Shown: one piece after another, positions 7,247 to 16,007 of the stretch
Layout: each line of letters opens with the position of its first letter
Position numbering within the stretch: the first letter of the stretch is position 1
DNA from: Cupriavidus cauae
GTDB taxonomy: Bacteria > Pseudomonadota > Gammaproteobacteria > Burkholderiales > Burkholderiaceae
Length of the DNA stretch: 64,000 nucleotides
Assembly (NCBI RefSeq): GCF_008632125.1
Contig: NZ_VWRN01000019.1
Location: 62,001 to 126,000, forward strand
Direction of reading: 5' to 3'
Made by a program: the position numbers and the translations under genes
The notes under the pieces: generated by a model
Told to the model about the DNA's origin: nothing
Seen by the model: the letters and a program-made list of their open reading frames with translations, nothing else
Database searches by the model: none

Positions 7247-8398
7247 TCAGGCGCCGTGCTCGCCCAGCAGCGGCGGGGGAGCGAGCGCGGCGGCGGGCGA
7301 GTGGGGCAGCATCGGATTGCGCACCATCGGAATGCGGCCGAGCGTCGGATGCTCGGCGTGTTGCAGCAGGCCGCGATGCCGGACCTGCGGATGCGCGAAC
7401 ACTTCCTCGATCGAGTGGATCGGCCCCCATGGCACGCCGGCCGCATCGAAGGCATCGGTCCACTGCTGGCGAGAGCGGGTCGCGAATACCTGCGCCAGCA
7501 ATGCCCGCAACGCCTGCAGATTGGCGATGCGCGCGCTGTTGGTGCGATACCGAGCATCGGCCGGCAGGTCGGAGAGGCCGGCTACCTCGCAGAAGCGCGC
7601 GAACTGCGCATCGTTGCCGATTGCCAGGATCAGATGTCCGTCGGCGCAGCGGAACACCTCGTAGGGCGCGCAGTTCGGATGCGCATTGCCGCTGCGCGGC
7701 GGATTGCGTCCGGAGAACAGATAGTTGGCGCCCTGGTTGGCGTTGAGCGCGACCGCGACGTCGAGCAGCGCGATGTCCAGATGCTGGCCCACGCCGCTGG
7801 CCTGGCGCTGGAACAGCGCGGCCAGCACCGCCGAGGTCGCATACATGCCGGTGCTCAGGTCCACCACCGCGACGCCGGTGCGCAGCGGTCCCTCGCCGGG
7901 CTCGCCGTCCGGCTGGCCGGTATAGCTCATCAGGCCGCCCATGCCCTGGAACACGTAGTCGTAGCCTGGCTTGTCGGCCATCGGGCCGCTCTGGCCGAAG
8001 CCGGTGATCGACAGGTAGACCAGCCGCGGATTGCGCGCCTGCAGGCTCGCATAGTCAAGCCCGTAACGCCGCAGCGTGCCGGCCTTGAAGTTCTCGACCA
8101 GCACGTCGGCCTCGTCGGCCAGCGCCAGGATGGCGGCCTTGCCTTCCGGGGTGGTGAAGTCGATCGCCAGCGAGCGCTTGCCGCGGTTGCAGCAGGCGAA
8201 GTAGGCGGACATCCGCTCGCCGCCGTCGGCCGATTGCAGGTAGGGCGGCCCCCAGCCGCGCGTATCGTCGCCGCGCTCCGGGTGCTCGATCTTGGTGACC
8301 TCGGCACCGAGGTCGGCCAGATTCTGGGTACACCAGGGCCCGGCCAGGATTCGGGACAGGTCCAGCACCTTGATGCCGGACAGGGCCTTGTGCAGCAT
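7247..8398 (-). CDS. CaiB/BaiF family (class III) CoA transferase
   Basis: A 383-residue protein. Family motifs are LDLSRILAGPWCTQNLADLGAEVTKIE at the N-terminus (its first part typical of the fold), VENFKAG, and GYDYVFQGMGGLMSYTG, whose Asp is the expected acyl-carrier nucleophile. Class III transferases move CoA between carboxylic acids without ATP. The start at 8398 has GGAGG about six bases upstream, while the frame to 8494 does not. A LysR gene lies upstream on the same strand, and a TctC receptor and enoyl-CoA hydratase lie downstream, together suggesting uptake, CoA activation and hydration of an organic acid. The substrate is unknown. Confidence 0.92.
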   Translation of the reverse strand: MLHKALSGIKVLDLSRILAGPWCTQNLADLGAEVTKIEHPERGDDTRGWGPPYLQSADGGERMSAYFACCNRGKRSLAIDFTTPEGKAAILALADEADVLVENFKAGTLRRYGLDYASLQARNPRLVYLSITGFGQSGPMADKPGYDYVFQGMGGLMSYTGQPDGEPGEGPLRTGVAVVDLSTGMYATSAVLAALFQRQASGVGQHLDIALLDVAVALNANQGANYLFSGRNPPRSGNAHPNCAPYEVFRCADGHLILAIGNDAQFARFCEVAGLSDLPADARYRTNSARIANLQALRALLAQVFATRSRQQWTDAFDAAGVPWGPIHSIEEVFAHPQVRHRGLLQHAEHPTLGRIPMVRNPMLPHSPAAALAPPPLLGEHGA

Positions 8399-8512
8399 GG
8401 GGCCTCCGCGTCGATTCGATCGCGGAGCAGTATATTTTTGCGCCCCTCGGCCAACCAGTCGAATGTCTTCAAGCCACCGTTCGCGGCAATTCAACGGTAC
8501 GGCCGGGCCCGG

Positions 8513-9445
8513 TCACGGCAGCGCGTCGCGCGTCGCGGCCACGTGCGGATCGCCCAGCAGGAACTCGGCAAAGGCCTCGGCGAAGGCGGGCAGCTTGCCC
8601 GCCGCCGGCAGCACCAGATTCAGCTGGCGGCGCGCCCACTCTTCGGCGAGACGTACCCCGACCACGCGGCCGTCGCGCAGCGAGGCCGCGGCGACGCTGC
8701 GCGGCACCAGCGCCAGCCCCACGCCCGCCTCGACCAGCGCCAGCACCGCGTCGAAGGTCGGCGCATGCAGGCGGACATTGGGCGAGCGCCCCAGCCGGTG
8801 CGCGGTATCGCGCAGGAACACCACATTGCTGGTATCGCGGCCCGGGCAGACGAAGTCGTGCTCCAGCGCCGCACCGAAGCGCACGCCGCCGGGCTGCGCC
8901 TGCGCCTCGCGCGTCAGCGGGTGGTCGGCCGGCACGGCCAGGATCAGCTCGTCGACCGCGTACGGCATCCAGCGCACGCCCTGCGTCTCGACCTCGCCGG
9001 CGAGCACGCCAACGTCGGCCTCGCCCGCGGCGATGGCGGCCGCGATCTCGCGGCTGGCCCGTTCCTCCAGGTCGATATTGACCTCGGGATGGGCGTTCAG
9101 GAAGCGGCCGACGCTCGGCAGAATGAAGCCGTTCAGCGAACTGCTGTTGGCGATCAGCCGGATATTGCCCTTCAACCCCGCGGAAAACCGCCCCAGCTCG
9201 CCGTGCATCCGCTCCAGGCCGCGCAGCAGTTCGCGCACGTGGCCGAGCAGCGCGGTGCCGGCTGCGGTCAGCTCCATGCCGCGTGCCGCGCGCACGAACA
9301 ACGGCGTGCCCAGCGCCAGCTCGAGGTTCTTGAGCCGATAGCTGGCCGCCGATGCGGTGATATGGATGGCGGCGGCGCCGCCGGACAGGCTTTGCGATTC
9401 GGCGATGGCCTGGAACAGCCGAAGGTCCGTCAATTCGTAGCGCAC
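8513..9445 (-). CDS. LysR family transcriptional regulator
   Basis: A 310-residue regulator with an N-terminal winged helix-turn-helix (RYELTDLRLFQAIAESQSL, then AASYRLKNLELALGTPLFVR) and a type-2 periplasmic-binding-like effector domain. A GTG start at 9445 is preferred: AGAGAG precedes it and it matches the usual family start. An ATG at 9481 would add 12 residues. It lies 114 bases upstream of the CoA transferase on the same strand and probably controls that cluster; LysR genes are more often divergent from their targets, so this is tentative. Confidence 0.88.
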   Translation of the reverse strand: MRYELTDLRLFQAIAESQSLSGGAAAIHITASAASYRLKNLELALGTPLFVRAARGMELTAAGTALLGHVRELLRGLERMHGELGRFSAGLKGNIRLIANSSSLNGFILPSVGRFLNAHPEVNIDLEERASREIAAAIAAGEADVGVLAGEVETQGVRWMPYAVDELILAVPADHPLTREAQAQPGGVRFGAALEHDFVCPGRDTSNVVFLRDTAHRLGRSPNVRLHAPTFDAVLALVEAGVGLALVPRSVAAASLRDGRVVGVRLAEEWARRQLNLVLPAAGKLPAFAEAFAEFLLGDPHVAATRDALP

Positions 9446-9566
9446 CGGGTTCTCTCTGGCGGGTCGGTCGGTTCGGGCCATGCGAGGCAATGTATTGCAT
9501 TGCAAGCCCGGTGCCGCATTCTAAGCCGCGCCCCCGCACCGGGCGCCGACGTCGCTCCGAGCCGGA

Positions 9567-10913
9567 CTACAGGCCGAATGGGTACGTGTCCGGCATGCCG
9601 GTGCGCGCCACGGTGGGCAAGGCCTTGACGGCGTCGGTGCGGTCGAACCATGCCAGCGCATCGAACTGCTGCGGCAGGCAGGCGAACGCATAGTGGCTGG
9701 CGAACTCGGTGTCGGGCCGGTAGACCACGCCGATGAAGCGTTCCTGCCGCGGCACCGTCAGCAGCGCGCGCGCCTGCTCGTGAACGCCTTCGCGCAGGTC
9801 GATGAAGCAGCGGTCGATGCCGGTGCGCTGGAACAGCGCCTCGTAGCTGTCGGCGCGCGCGGGCACGACGTCCATCACCTGCATCGGCCCGTCCCAGTCG
9901 GCCGCCGCCGCCACGGTGCCGCGCGACGTCGAAAAGCCGATCAGCGCCGCCTCCTTGCCGAAGCGCGCGCGGCACAGCCGGCCGATATTGGTCTCGCCAT
10001 GGTCGCGGCCCATCGCCGTCGCATCCGCATCGCCGATATGCGAGTTGTGCGCCCATACCACCGCCTTCGCGCCCGGCGCATAGGTGTCCAGCAGCCGCGT
10101 CAGCGTGTCGAACATATGGGTGTCGCGCAGGTTCCAGCTTTCGGGCCCGCCGTAGTACATCAGCCGGTAGTACTGCTCGGCCGAGGCCACCAGATGCGCG
10201 TTCTGCGCGGCGTCGAAGAAGGGCTCGCGCCCGCGCAGGGCGTAGTCAAGCTGTCTTTCCAGCAGCGCCTGCAGCTGGGCGATGACTTCGTCCTCGCAAT
10301 CGCGCGCGCGGCCGCTCAGCACCGCGCGGCCGTAGCGCGACGGGTCCTCGCGCCACGGCAGCAGGCAGCCGTAGCGTTCACGCGCCTCGCGCGCACCGTC
10401 GGGATCGACGCGGTTCAGATAGCCCAGCACGGTCGAGATCGAGCTGCCCAGGCTGTAGATGTCCAGGCCGAAGAAGCCCGCGCGCTGGTCCGGCGCGCGA
10501 TCGGCGTTGTAGCCCCGCATCCATTCGACCAGCGCCTCCACCGACGTGTTGCGCCACATCCAGGTCGGGAAGCGCCGGAACGGCGGTTCCTGATGTTCGG
10601 CCGCGGGCAGCTGGCGGACATAGCGGTCGATCGCGGCAGCATCCGGCCAGTCTGCCTCGACCGCCACGATGCGAAAGCCGTGCCGCTCGATCAGCCGTCG
10701 CGTGAAGGCCGCGCGCGCATCGTAGAACTGCGCGGTGCCGTGCGTCGATTCGCCGAGCAATACCACGCGGCAGTCGGCAAACCGGTCCACCGCCGCGGCA
10801 AACGCCGGATCGTCGATCGCCGGCAGCCGTTCGGCCGCCTCGGCGATGCATTCGACGATATCGGTATCGGCGAGCACCTGGCCGGTGATGGGATCGTGCA
10901 GTGCGCTGGTCAT
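9567..10913 (-). CDS. Erythromycin esterase family protein
   Basis: A 448-residue protein of the PF05139 fold. Visible motifs are VVLLGESTHGTAQFY (residues about 50-64), EADWPDAAAIDRY, FGLDIYSLG, WAHNSHIGDA and GFSTSRGT, which hold the conserved Glu/His active-site residues of EreA/EreB-like and succinoglycan-related hydrolases. True macrolide esterase activity cannot be inferred; most chromosomal homologues have unknown substrates. A strong GGAGG precedes the ATG. It follows pcm on the same strand after a 120-base gap containing a 14-bp tandem repeat. Confidence 0.88.
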   Translation of the reverse strand: MTSALHDPITGQVLADTDIVECIAEAAERLPAIDDPAFAAAVDRFADCRVVLLGESTHGTAQFYDARAAFTRRLIERHGFRIVAVEADWPDAAAIDRYVRQLPAAEHQEPPFRRFPTWMWRNTSVEALVEWMRGYNADRAPDQRAGFFGLDIYSLGSSISTVLGYLNRVDPDGAREARERYGCLLPWREDPSRYGRAVLSGRARDCEDEVIAQLQALLERQLDYALRGREPFFDAAQNAHLVASAEQYYRLMYYGGPESWNLRDTHMFDTLTRLLDTYAPGAKAVVWAHNSHIGDADATAMGRDHGETNIGRLCRARFGKEAALIGFSTSRGTVAAAADWDGPMQVMDVVPARADSYEALFQRTGIDRCFIDLREGVHEQARALLTVPRQERFIGVVYRPDTEFASHYAFACLPQQFDALAWFDRTDAVKALPTVARTGMPDTYPFGL

Positions 10914-10959
10914 GTCGGTCCTCCGGGAGTTCGTCGATGGTTTTCGGTCGATGGTCCCC

Positions 10960-10995
10960 GATCGATGGTCGTAGATCGATGGTCGTAGATCGATG
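10960..10995. repeat. 14-bp tandem repeat upstream of the esterase-like gene
   Basis: GATCGATGGTCGTA occurs at 10960-10973 and 10974-10987, with a partial copy to 10995; degenerate copies reach back to about 10935. It lies between the pcm stop and the esterase-like ribosome-binding site. Confidence 0.95.
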
Positions 10996-11033
10996 CGGGG
11001 TTCTCGATTCGATGATGCTGGAGTCGATGGTCC

Positions 11034-11732
11034 TCAATCGCCGGCATTCTCGTTGCCCGCTTCCTCGGCCGTGCGCGCGACCAGCGGCACGAAGGCCACG
11101 CCGGCGAGGTCCTCGCGCTCCAACGTGCCGTCCGCACGCTTGCCGATGCGCAGCAGCCGCTGCGCGTGGCCGGGATGGCCATGCGGCATCACGAGCGTGC
11201 CGCCCGGCGCAAGCTGCGCCAGCCACGCGGCGGGGATGTCGGGGCTGGCCGCGGCGGAAACGATGGCGTCGTAAGGCGCGCCCGCTTCCCAGCCGGCGGT
11301 GCCGTCGGCCAGGTGGACCTCGACGTTATCGAAGCCGAGCGCGCCCAGCACGTCGCTGGCACGTTCGGCCAGCCGCCGCCAGCGTTCCAGCGTGATGACG
11401 TGGGCCGCGATGCGCGCCATCACCGCGGCCGCATAGCCGGAGCCCGTGCCGATCTCCAGCACGCGCGAGGCGGGATGCAACCGCGCGGCCTCGACCATGC
11501 GGGCGACGATATAGGGCTGGGAGATGGTCTGGCCGGAGCCGATCGACAGCGGCGCATCGTCGTAGGCCGATTGCCGCAGCGCGTCGGGCACGAAGCGCTC
11601 GCGCGGCACCGCGCGCATGGCCGCCAGTACCGCGGGGTCGCGGATGCCGCGTGCGGCGATCTGCAGCTCGACCATGCGCTGCCGGTAGCGTTCGGGCTGG
11701 TGTTCGGGGCCGTTGAAGAGAGGGGGATGCAT
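11034..11732 (-). CDS. pcm: Protein-L-isoaspartate O-methyltransferase
   Basis: A 232-residue cytoplasmic SAM-dependent methyltransferase that repairs isoaspartyl residues in aged proteins. Family signatures are VPRERFVPDALR, GSGQTISQPYIVARMVEA and the SAM-binding motif VLEIGTGSGYAAAVMA, with PYDAIVSAAASPDIP as the later motif. The ATG at 11732 fits the usual length. A GTG at 11792 would add a His/Pro/Arg-rich 20-residue lead; neither start has a strong ribosome-binding site. It is the first gene of a likely two-gene unit with the erythromycin-esterase-like gene and is divergent from the small protein at 12031. Confidence 0.92.
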   Translation of the reverse strand: MHPPLFNGPEHQPERYRQRMVELQIAARGIRDPAVLAAMRAVPRERFVPDALRQSAYDDAPLSIGSGQTISQPYIVARMVEAARLHPASRVLEIGTGSGYAAAVMARIAAHVITLERWRRLAERASDVLGALGFDNVEVHLADGTAGWEAGAPYDAIVSAAASPDIPAAWLAQLAPGGTLVMPHGHPGHAQRLLRIGKRADGTLEREDLAGVAFVPLVARTAEEAGNENAGD

Positions 11733-12030
11733 GGCGGGATCGGGGCGCGGCGCGTGTGGCGCATGTCGTGTTTCGTGTTTCGCTTGTGTCACGCATCGAC
11801 CGTGCCACCGATGGCGGCCGCGATTCCCGCGTGCTGTCGATCACGTCGTTTTGCCTGCCTTTGCGCCGCTGGAAGATCGTGCATGGGCCCGCGTACACGC
11901 CGTGTAAATGCTCCATGCGCGTGCGCGACGCCGCCGCACGACGCTAACGGCACGCCGCCGCTGGCAACGATCTTGCGTAACGCTCGGCTTCTTTTCCCCC
12001 GCCGTCCGGCGACTTCCAGGGAGCATGACG

Positions 12031-12477
12031 ATGAAGAGCAAAGCACCACGCGCGAATCCGATGACCGACGTCACGGATGCGACCGATGTGACCGATGTGA
12101 CCAGCGAGTCGTTGGCCGCGCAGCGGCCGATTCCCGCGGTCACCGAAGTGCCCGATGCTTCCACCATGCTGGCGCGCGACTACCTGAAGCTGGCCGCGCT
12201 GGGCTGGAGCTTCTATGGGGCGCTGATGGAGGAGGCCGGCTTCCAGTGGACCTCGTGGATCTGGAAGTGGGACCCCGACGAGCGCCTTGCGCAGCAGATC
12301 ACCGCGCCCGCGCCGGCGCTGGCAATGGCGAGCAGATACGGGCAGACCGCCTGGGAGATCGGCGCCGACATGCAGGGGCGCTGGCTCGATGCATGGATGC
12401 GGTTCTTTACCTGGAATCCCGCGGCAGCGTTGGGCGGGATGACGGGCGGGACCCAGGCGGGCGCTACGGTGCAGTAG
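12031..12477 (+). CDS. Uncharacterised small protein, 148 residues
   Basis: The ATG at 12031 is chosen because AGGGAG lies seven bases upstream; an ATG at 12025 is too close to it. The first 40 residues are disordered, with a DVTDATDVTDVT repeat from a short tandem DNA repeat. The rest is predicted helical and amphipathic, rich in Trp (GFQWTSWIWKWDP, then WEIGADMQGRWLDAWMRFF). No signal peptide or membrane helix is seen. The amphipathic helical pattern recalls phasins or other surface-coating proteins, but I do not recognise the family. It is convergent with the tannase-like gene. Confidence 0.65.
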   Translation: MKSKAPRANPMTDVTDATDVTDVTSESLAAQRPIPAVTEVPDASTMLARDYLKLAALGWSFYGALMEEAGFQWTSWIWKWDPDERLAQQITAPAPALAMASRYGQTAWEIGADMQGRWLDAWMRFFTWNPAAALGGMTGGTQAGATVQ

Positions 12478-12497
12478 CGCCCGCGTTGCCTCGGAAC

Positions 12498-14066
12498 TTA
12501 CGGCGCGGTGCAGGTGTAGTTCGACGCCTGCGCCGCGGCCGCCGCGTCGTTTGCCGGTCCCGTATAGCGCGGATATTGCGGATAGCGGCACAGCGGACGC
12601 GAGAACGCGGTGGCGCCGTTGGTCTCCTTCGTGGCCGTCAGCGTGCCCGGCGCGGTGCCCCTGGTGACCCAGGTATCGAGCGCCGCCAACAGGTCGGTCT
12701 GATCCGCGCCCGGTCCGCCGGCGCAATGATTGACGCCAGGCGCCAGGTAGTAGCGCACGAACTCGTCGGCCGATGCCTGACCGCCGACCGCGCCGACCAT
12801 CCCCTGGTAATAGGCGTTGGTGGCCTTGAAGCTCAGGGCCGAGTCGTTGGTGCCGTGCCAGAGGATCAGCTTGGCGTCGCTGTTCTTCAATGGCCGCAGG
12901 TCGATGTTGGTCGCGTCGTTCAGATTCGCCAGGTTGGCCAGCGCGGCGACATTGCTGTCCCAGGTATAGGTCAGCGAGTTCTGCGAGCGGTCGCGTGCCA
13001 GATAGTTCTTGACCGTCGTGTCCTGGAACAGGAACTGCAGCGCCATGTTCAGGTTGCCGTTGCCCGTCAGCCATAGGCCCCAGGCGCCCGGATCGTCCTC
13101 GTTGCCGGTCAGTGCCCAGCCCGCATTGGAATAGGCGCCGTTGGCCCACACCGCCGGCGTGGTCCACGACTGCACCACCGCCAGCTGCGCGTCCGACAGG
13201 CAGGCGTCACCCGCGTCCGTGCCGCCGGAGCAGCGAAGTACCGCCGGATCGAAGCTGCACGACAGCGGATTCGATACCACGCCGTCGGTGATGCCATCCT
13301 GCGCATCGCAGGCATCGCGCACCGCCTTCGCCAGCAGATTGGTCTTTGCGCTGTTGAACATGCCGCCGGGGGCGGCCAGCGCCTTGGCATTGCGGTTGAA
13401 TGCCCCCATGAAGCCGACCCAGTTGTAGGCCGGCGCGCGGGCGATGATGCCGTCGAACAGGTCCGGATTGCGCTGCGCCGCCATCAGTGCCTCGCGGCCG
13501 CCATTGGAGCAGCCCTCGAAGTAGGAGCGTTCCGGTGCCTTGCCATAGGCGGTCCGAAGCATCTCGCGCGCGGAGGACATCACCGTCGGCACCGACTGAT
13601 GGCCGAAGAGCGCGGCGGCGTGCGGATCGTCGAGGGCAAAGTCGGCCGACAGCCCGTTGCCGGTATGGCCGGAGTCGCTGTTGACGGTGGCGTAGCCCTG
13701 TTTCAGCGCGGTCAGGTTGGTCGGCACGTCGATGCCCGGGATCGATCCGTTGTAACCGCCGCCGCCACCGTAATACAGCTTGCCGTTCCACCGATCCGGA
13801 AGCCGCAGCTCCAGGTTCAGTTGCGGCGCGATGGTCGCGTTGACCTTGCAGAAGAGCGGTTGCGGCCCGCTTGCCGCGACGGTCGCCGCCCCCGTGACGG
13901 TCGCGCCGGCGACGGTCTTGCCGGCCAACTCCGCGCACGCCTGCGCGGCGTTGGCCGAAGGCCGGGGTTTGTGATCGTCGTCGCTGTCCCCGCACGCGGC
14001 CAGCACGGCCACTGTGACAGCAGTCAGGGCAATACGGTGCCAATGAAATGCCAAAGTCGGTGCCAT
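12498..14066 (-). CDS. Tannase/feruloyl esterase family lipoprotein
   Basis: A 522-residue alpha/beta-hydrolase. The start at 14066 has AAGGAG six bases upstream and opens a signal peptide with lipobox LAAC followed by GDSDDD. The nucleophile is the Ser in FEGCSNGGREALM. HGTNDSALS supplies the likely Asp and GVNHCAGGPGAD the His, with paired cysteines around them as in fungal feruloyl esterases and bacterial tannases. A calcium-binding lid region (DACDAQDGITDGVV) is present. It would cleave phenolic esters outside the cytoplasm. No aromatic-acid transport or ring-cleavage genes adjoin. The upstream leader carries CTGCGGTTG repeats (about 14146-14180). Confidence 0.9.
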   Translation of the reverse strand: MAPTLAFHWHRIALTAVTVAVLAACGDSDDDHKPRPSANAAQACAELAGKTVAGATVTGAATVAASGPQPLFCKVNATIAPQLNLELRLPDRWNGKLYYGGGGGYNGSIPGIDVPTNLTALKQGYATVNSDSGHTGNGLSADFALDDPHAAALFGHQSVPTVMSSAREMLRTAYGKAPERSYFEGCSNGGREALMAAQRNPDLFDGIIARAPAYNWVGFMGAFNRNAKALAAPGGMFNSAKTNLLAKAVRDACDAQDGITDGVVSNPLSCSFDPAVLRCSGGTDAGDACLSDAQLAVVQSWTTPAVWANGAYSNAGWALTGNEDDPGAWGLWLTGNGNLNMALQFLFQDTTVKNYLARDRSQNSLTYTWDSNVAALANLANLNDATNIDLRPLKNSDAKLILWHGTNDSALSFKATNAYYQGMVGAVGGQASADEFVRYYLAPGVNHCAGGPGADQTDLLAALDTWVTRGTAPGTLTATKETNGATAFSRPLCRYPQYPRYTGPANDAAAAAQASNYTCTAP

Positions 14067-14346
14067 GTCGTCTCCTTCGATGTCGTGGAGTCCGGCCAGG
14101 ACGGGCGCGACCTGCCCCTCGACACCGGTCTGGCGCAAACTCGAGCGGCTGCTGCGGTTGCTGCGGTTGCTGCTGCTTGGGGGCGGTCCGAAGAAAGCAT
14201 AGACGCCGGTGACGACGCAGATTGTCCCCGCGAGGACAATCCGGGAGCCGTGGCATCGGGACTTGCCCTAGGTACGGGTCGGGAAGTGATGGGCGCGGAG
14301 CCCGCCGCGGAGGCAAGGCGAGGGGAAACGCAGGAACCCCCGCGCC

Positions 14347-15870
14347 TCAGCGCCGCCGCTCGTGCTCGATCAGCTGGGCCAGCAGCCGCACGCCTTCCTC
14401 GATCCGTTCCTCGGCAATCCCCGTGTAGCCCAGGCGGAAGTGCGGAGATGGCCCGTCGGCCGCGAAGAACACATCGCCCGGCTCGATGATCACGCCATGC
14501 CGCAGCGCGACATCGCCGAGCTTGCGTGCGTCGAGTCCCGGCGGCCCTTCGACCCAGAAGGACGACGCCCCCGGCGAATTCTGTACGCGGCATTGCGGCA
14601 GATGCCGCGCCAGCATGTCGCGCAGCACGGCCGCGCGGCGCTGGAAGATCGGCGCCACGCGCCGCAGCAGCGCGTCGTGGTGGCCCAGCGAGATGAACAG
14701 GGCGGTGGCACGCTGGTTGTTGGCCGGCGGGTGCCGCAGCATGTAGCGCCGCAGCGCCCGCGCCTGGCGGATCACCGTGCTGGGCGCGACGATATAGCCG
14801 AGCCGGATGCCGGGCACGAACGACTTCGACAGGCTGCCGACATAGATCACGCGGCCCTCGCGGTCCAGGCTTTTCAGCGCGGGGATCGGCTGCGTCAGCG
14901 CCGGATTCTCGGTGTCGTAGTCGTCCTCGATCAGCACCACGTCGTGCCGGTGCGCCTCGGCCAGCAACGCCTCGCGCCGGTCCAGCGGCATCGTCACCGT
15001 GGTCGGGCACTGGTAGCTCGGCGTAACGAAGGCATAGTCGCAGCGCGCCAGCTCGCCCTCGGGACGCAGGCCGTAGTCATCGACCGGCAGCGGCACGACC
15101 TCGCGTGCCCGCATGCCGAAGATCGCGCGCGCATCGCTGTAGCCCGGCTCCTCCAGCCCGACCACCGCGTCGCGCATCAGCAGATCGGCCAGCAGATAGA
15201 GCGCATGCTGGGCGCCCAGCGTGACCATGATCTCGTCGGGATTGGCCCAGACCCCGCGGCGCGGCAGCACGTGCCGCTGCAACTGCTCGATCAGCAGCGG
15301 ATCGTCCCGGTCGATCAGGTCCGAGGCCCAGCCGCGGATCTCCAGCACGGCCAGCGCCATGCGCGAGCATTCGCGCCAGTCCGCGGTCGGAAACAGCGCC
15401 GGATCGAACTGGCCATAGATGAAGGGGTAGGGGTAGTTCTGCCAGTCGTTGGGCTTGACGATCGCGCGCAGCCCGCTGATGTCGGGCAGCCGTTCGCTCC
15501 AGTCGGGGCCGGGGGATTCGCTACCGCCGTCCGTGCTGGCCGGCGTGCCGGCGGTGCCGGCGTTGCCCACGGACGGCGGCCGCGCCACGCTCGGCAGTTG
15601 TTCGACGACGAAGTAGCCGCGCCGCGGCCGTGTCTCGAGGAAGTGCTCGTCGACCAGCTGCTGGAAGGCCAGGATCACGGTATTGCGCGCGATGCCCAGC
15701 GTCGCGGCGAGTTCGCGGCTCGAGGGCAGCGCGCTGCCTTCGGGCAATTGCCGCGACAGGATCGCGGAAACGATCTGCTGGCGCAGCTGGGCCTGCAGGC
15801 TCAGGCCCGAATCGGCGGGCAATTGCAGCAGCCGATTCCAGAACGTGTTTCCCTTGCCCGCCGTGGCCAT
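14347..15870 (-). CDS. tauR: MocR-type PLP-dependent regulator, likely TauR
   Basis: A 507-residue fusion of a GntR winged helix (residues about 15-80: LQAQLRQQIVSAILSRQLPEGSALPSSRELA) to an aminotransferase-fold effector domain. The PLP lysine is in YVGSLSKSFVPGIRLGY. MocR proteins sense amines or amino acids through PLP. TauR of Rhodobacter is of this type and activates taurine genes with taurine. Here it is the last gene of the xsc-permease-tauXY operon, supporting the same role. The start at 15870 is the best fit; an ATG at 15909 lacks a ribosome-binding site. Confidence 0.85.
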   Translation of the reverse strand: MATAGKGNTFWNRLLQLPADSGLSLQAQLRQQIVSAILSRQLPEGSALPSSRELAATLGIARNTVILAFQQLVDEHFLETRPRRGYFVVEQLPSVARPPSVGNAGTAGTPASTDGGSESPGPDWSERLPDISGLRAIVKPNDWQNYPYPFIYGQFDPALFPTADWRECSRMALAVLEIRGWASDLIDRDDPLLIEQLQRHVLPRRGVWANPDEIMVTLGAQHALYLLADLLMRDAVVGLEEPGYSDARAIFGMRAREVVPLPVDDYGLRPEGELARCDYAFVTPSYQCPTTVTMPLDRREALLAEAHRHDVVLIEDDYDTENPALTQPIPALKSLDREGRVIYVGSLSKSFVPGIRLGYIVAPSTVIRQARALRRYMLRHPPANNQRATALFISLGHHDALLRRVAPIFQRRAAVLRDMLARHLPQCRVQNSPGASSFWVEGPPGLDARKLGDVALRHGVIIEPGDVFFAADGPSPHFRLGYTGIAEERIEEGVRLLAQLIEHERRR

Positions 15871-16007
15871 GCCGTTCGCGCTCCATCTTGTGTTGGGGTC
15901 GGGGAGCATTATCGGGCAAGGGGCGGGGAGGGGATATGAGGGAAAGCCGGTGCTTCGACGCCCTCTCCCGCACGCGGCATGTACGGCAGGAGAGAGCGCA
16001 AGCCGCG

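Noticed and set aside
7025-9628. An 867-residue plus-strand open frame
   Set aside because: Antisense to TctC, CoA-transferase and LysR genes, with shadow composition. The real genes on the other strand have clear motifs.
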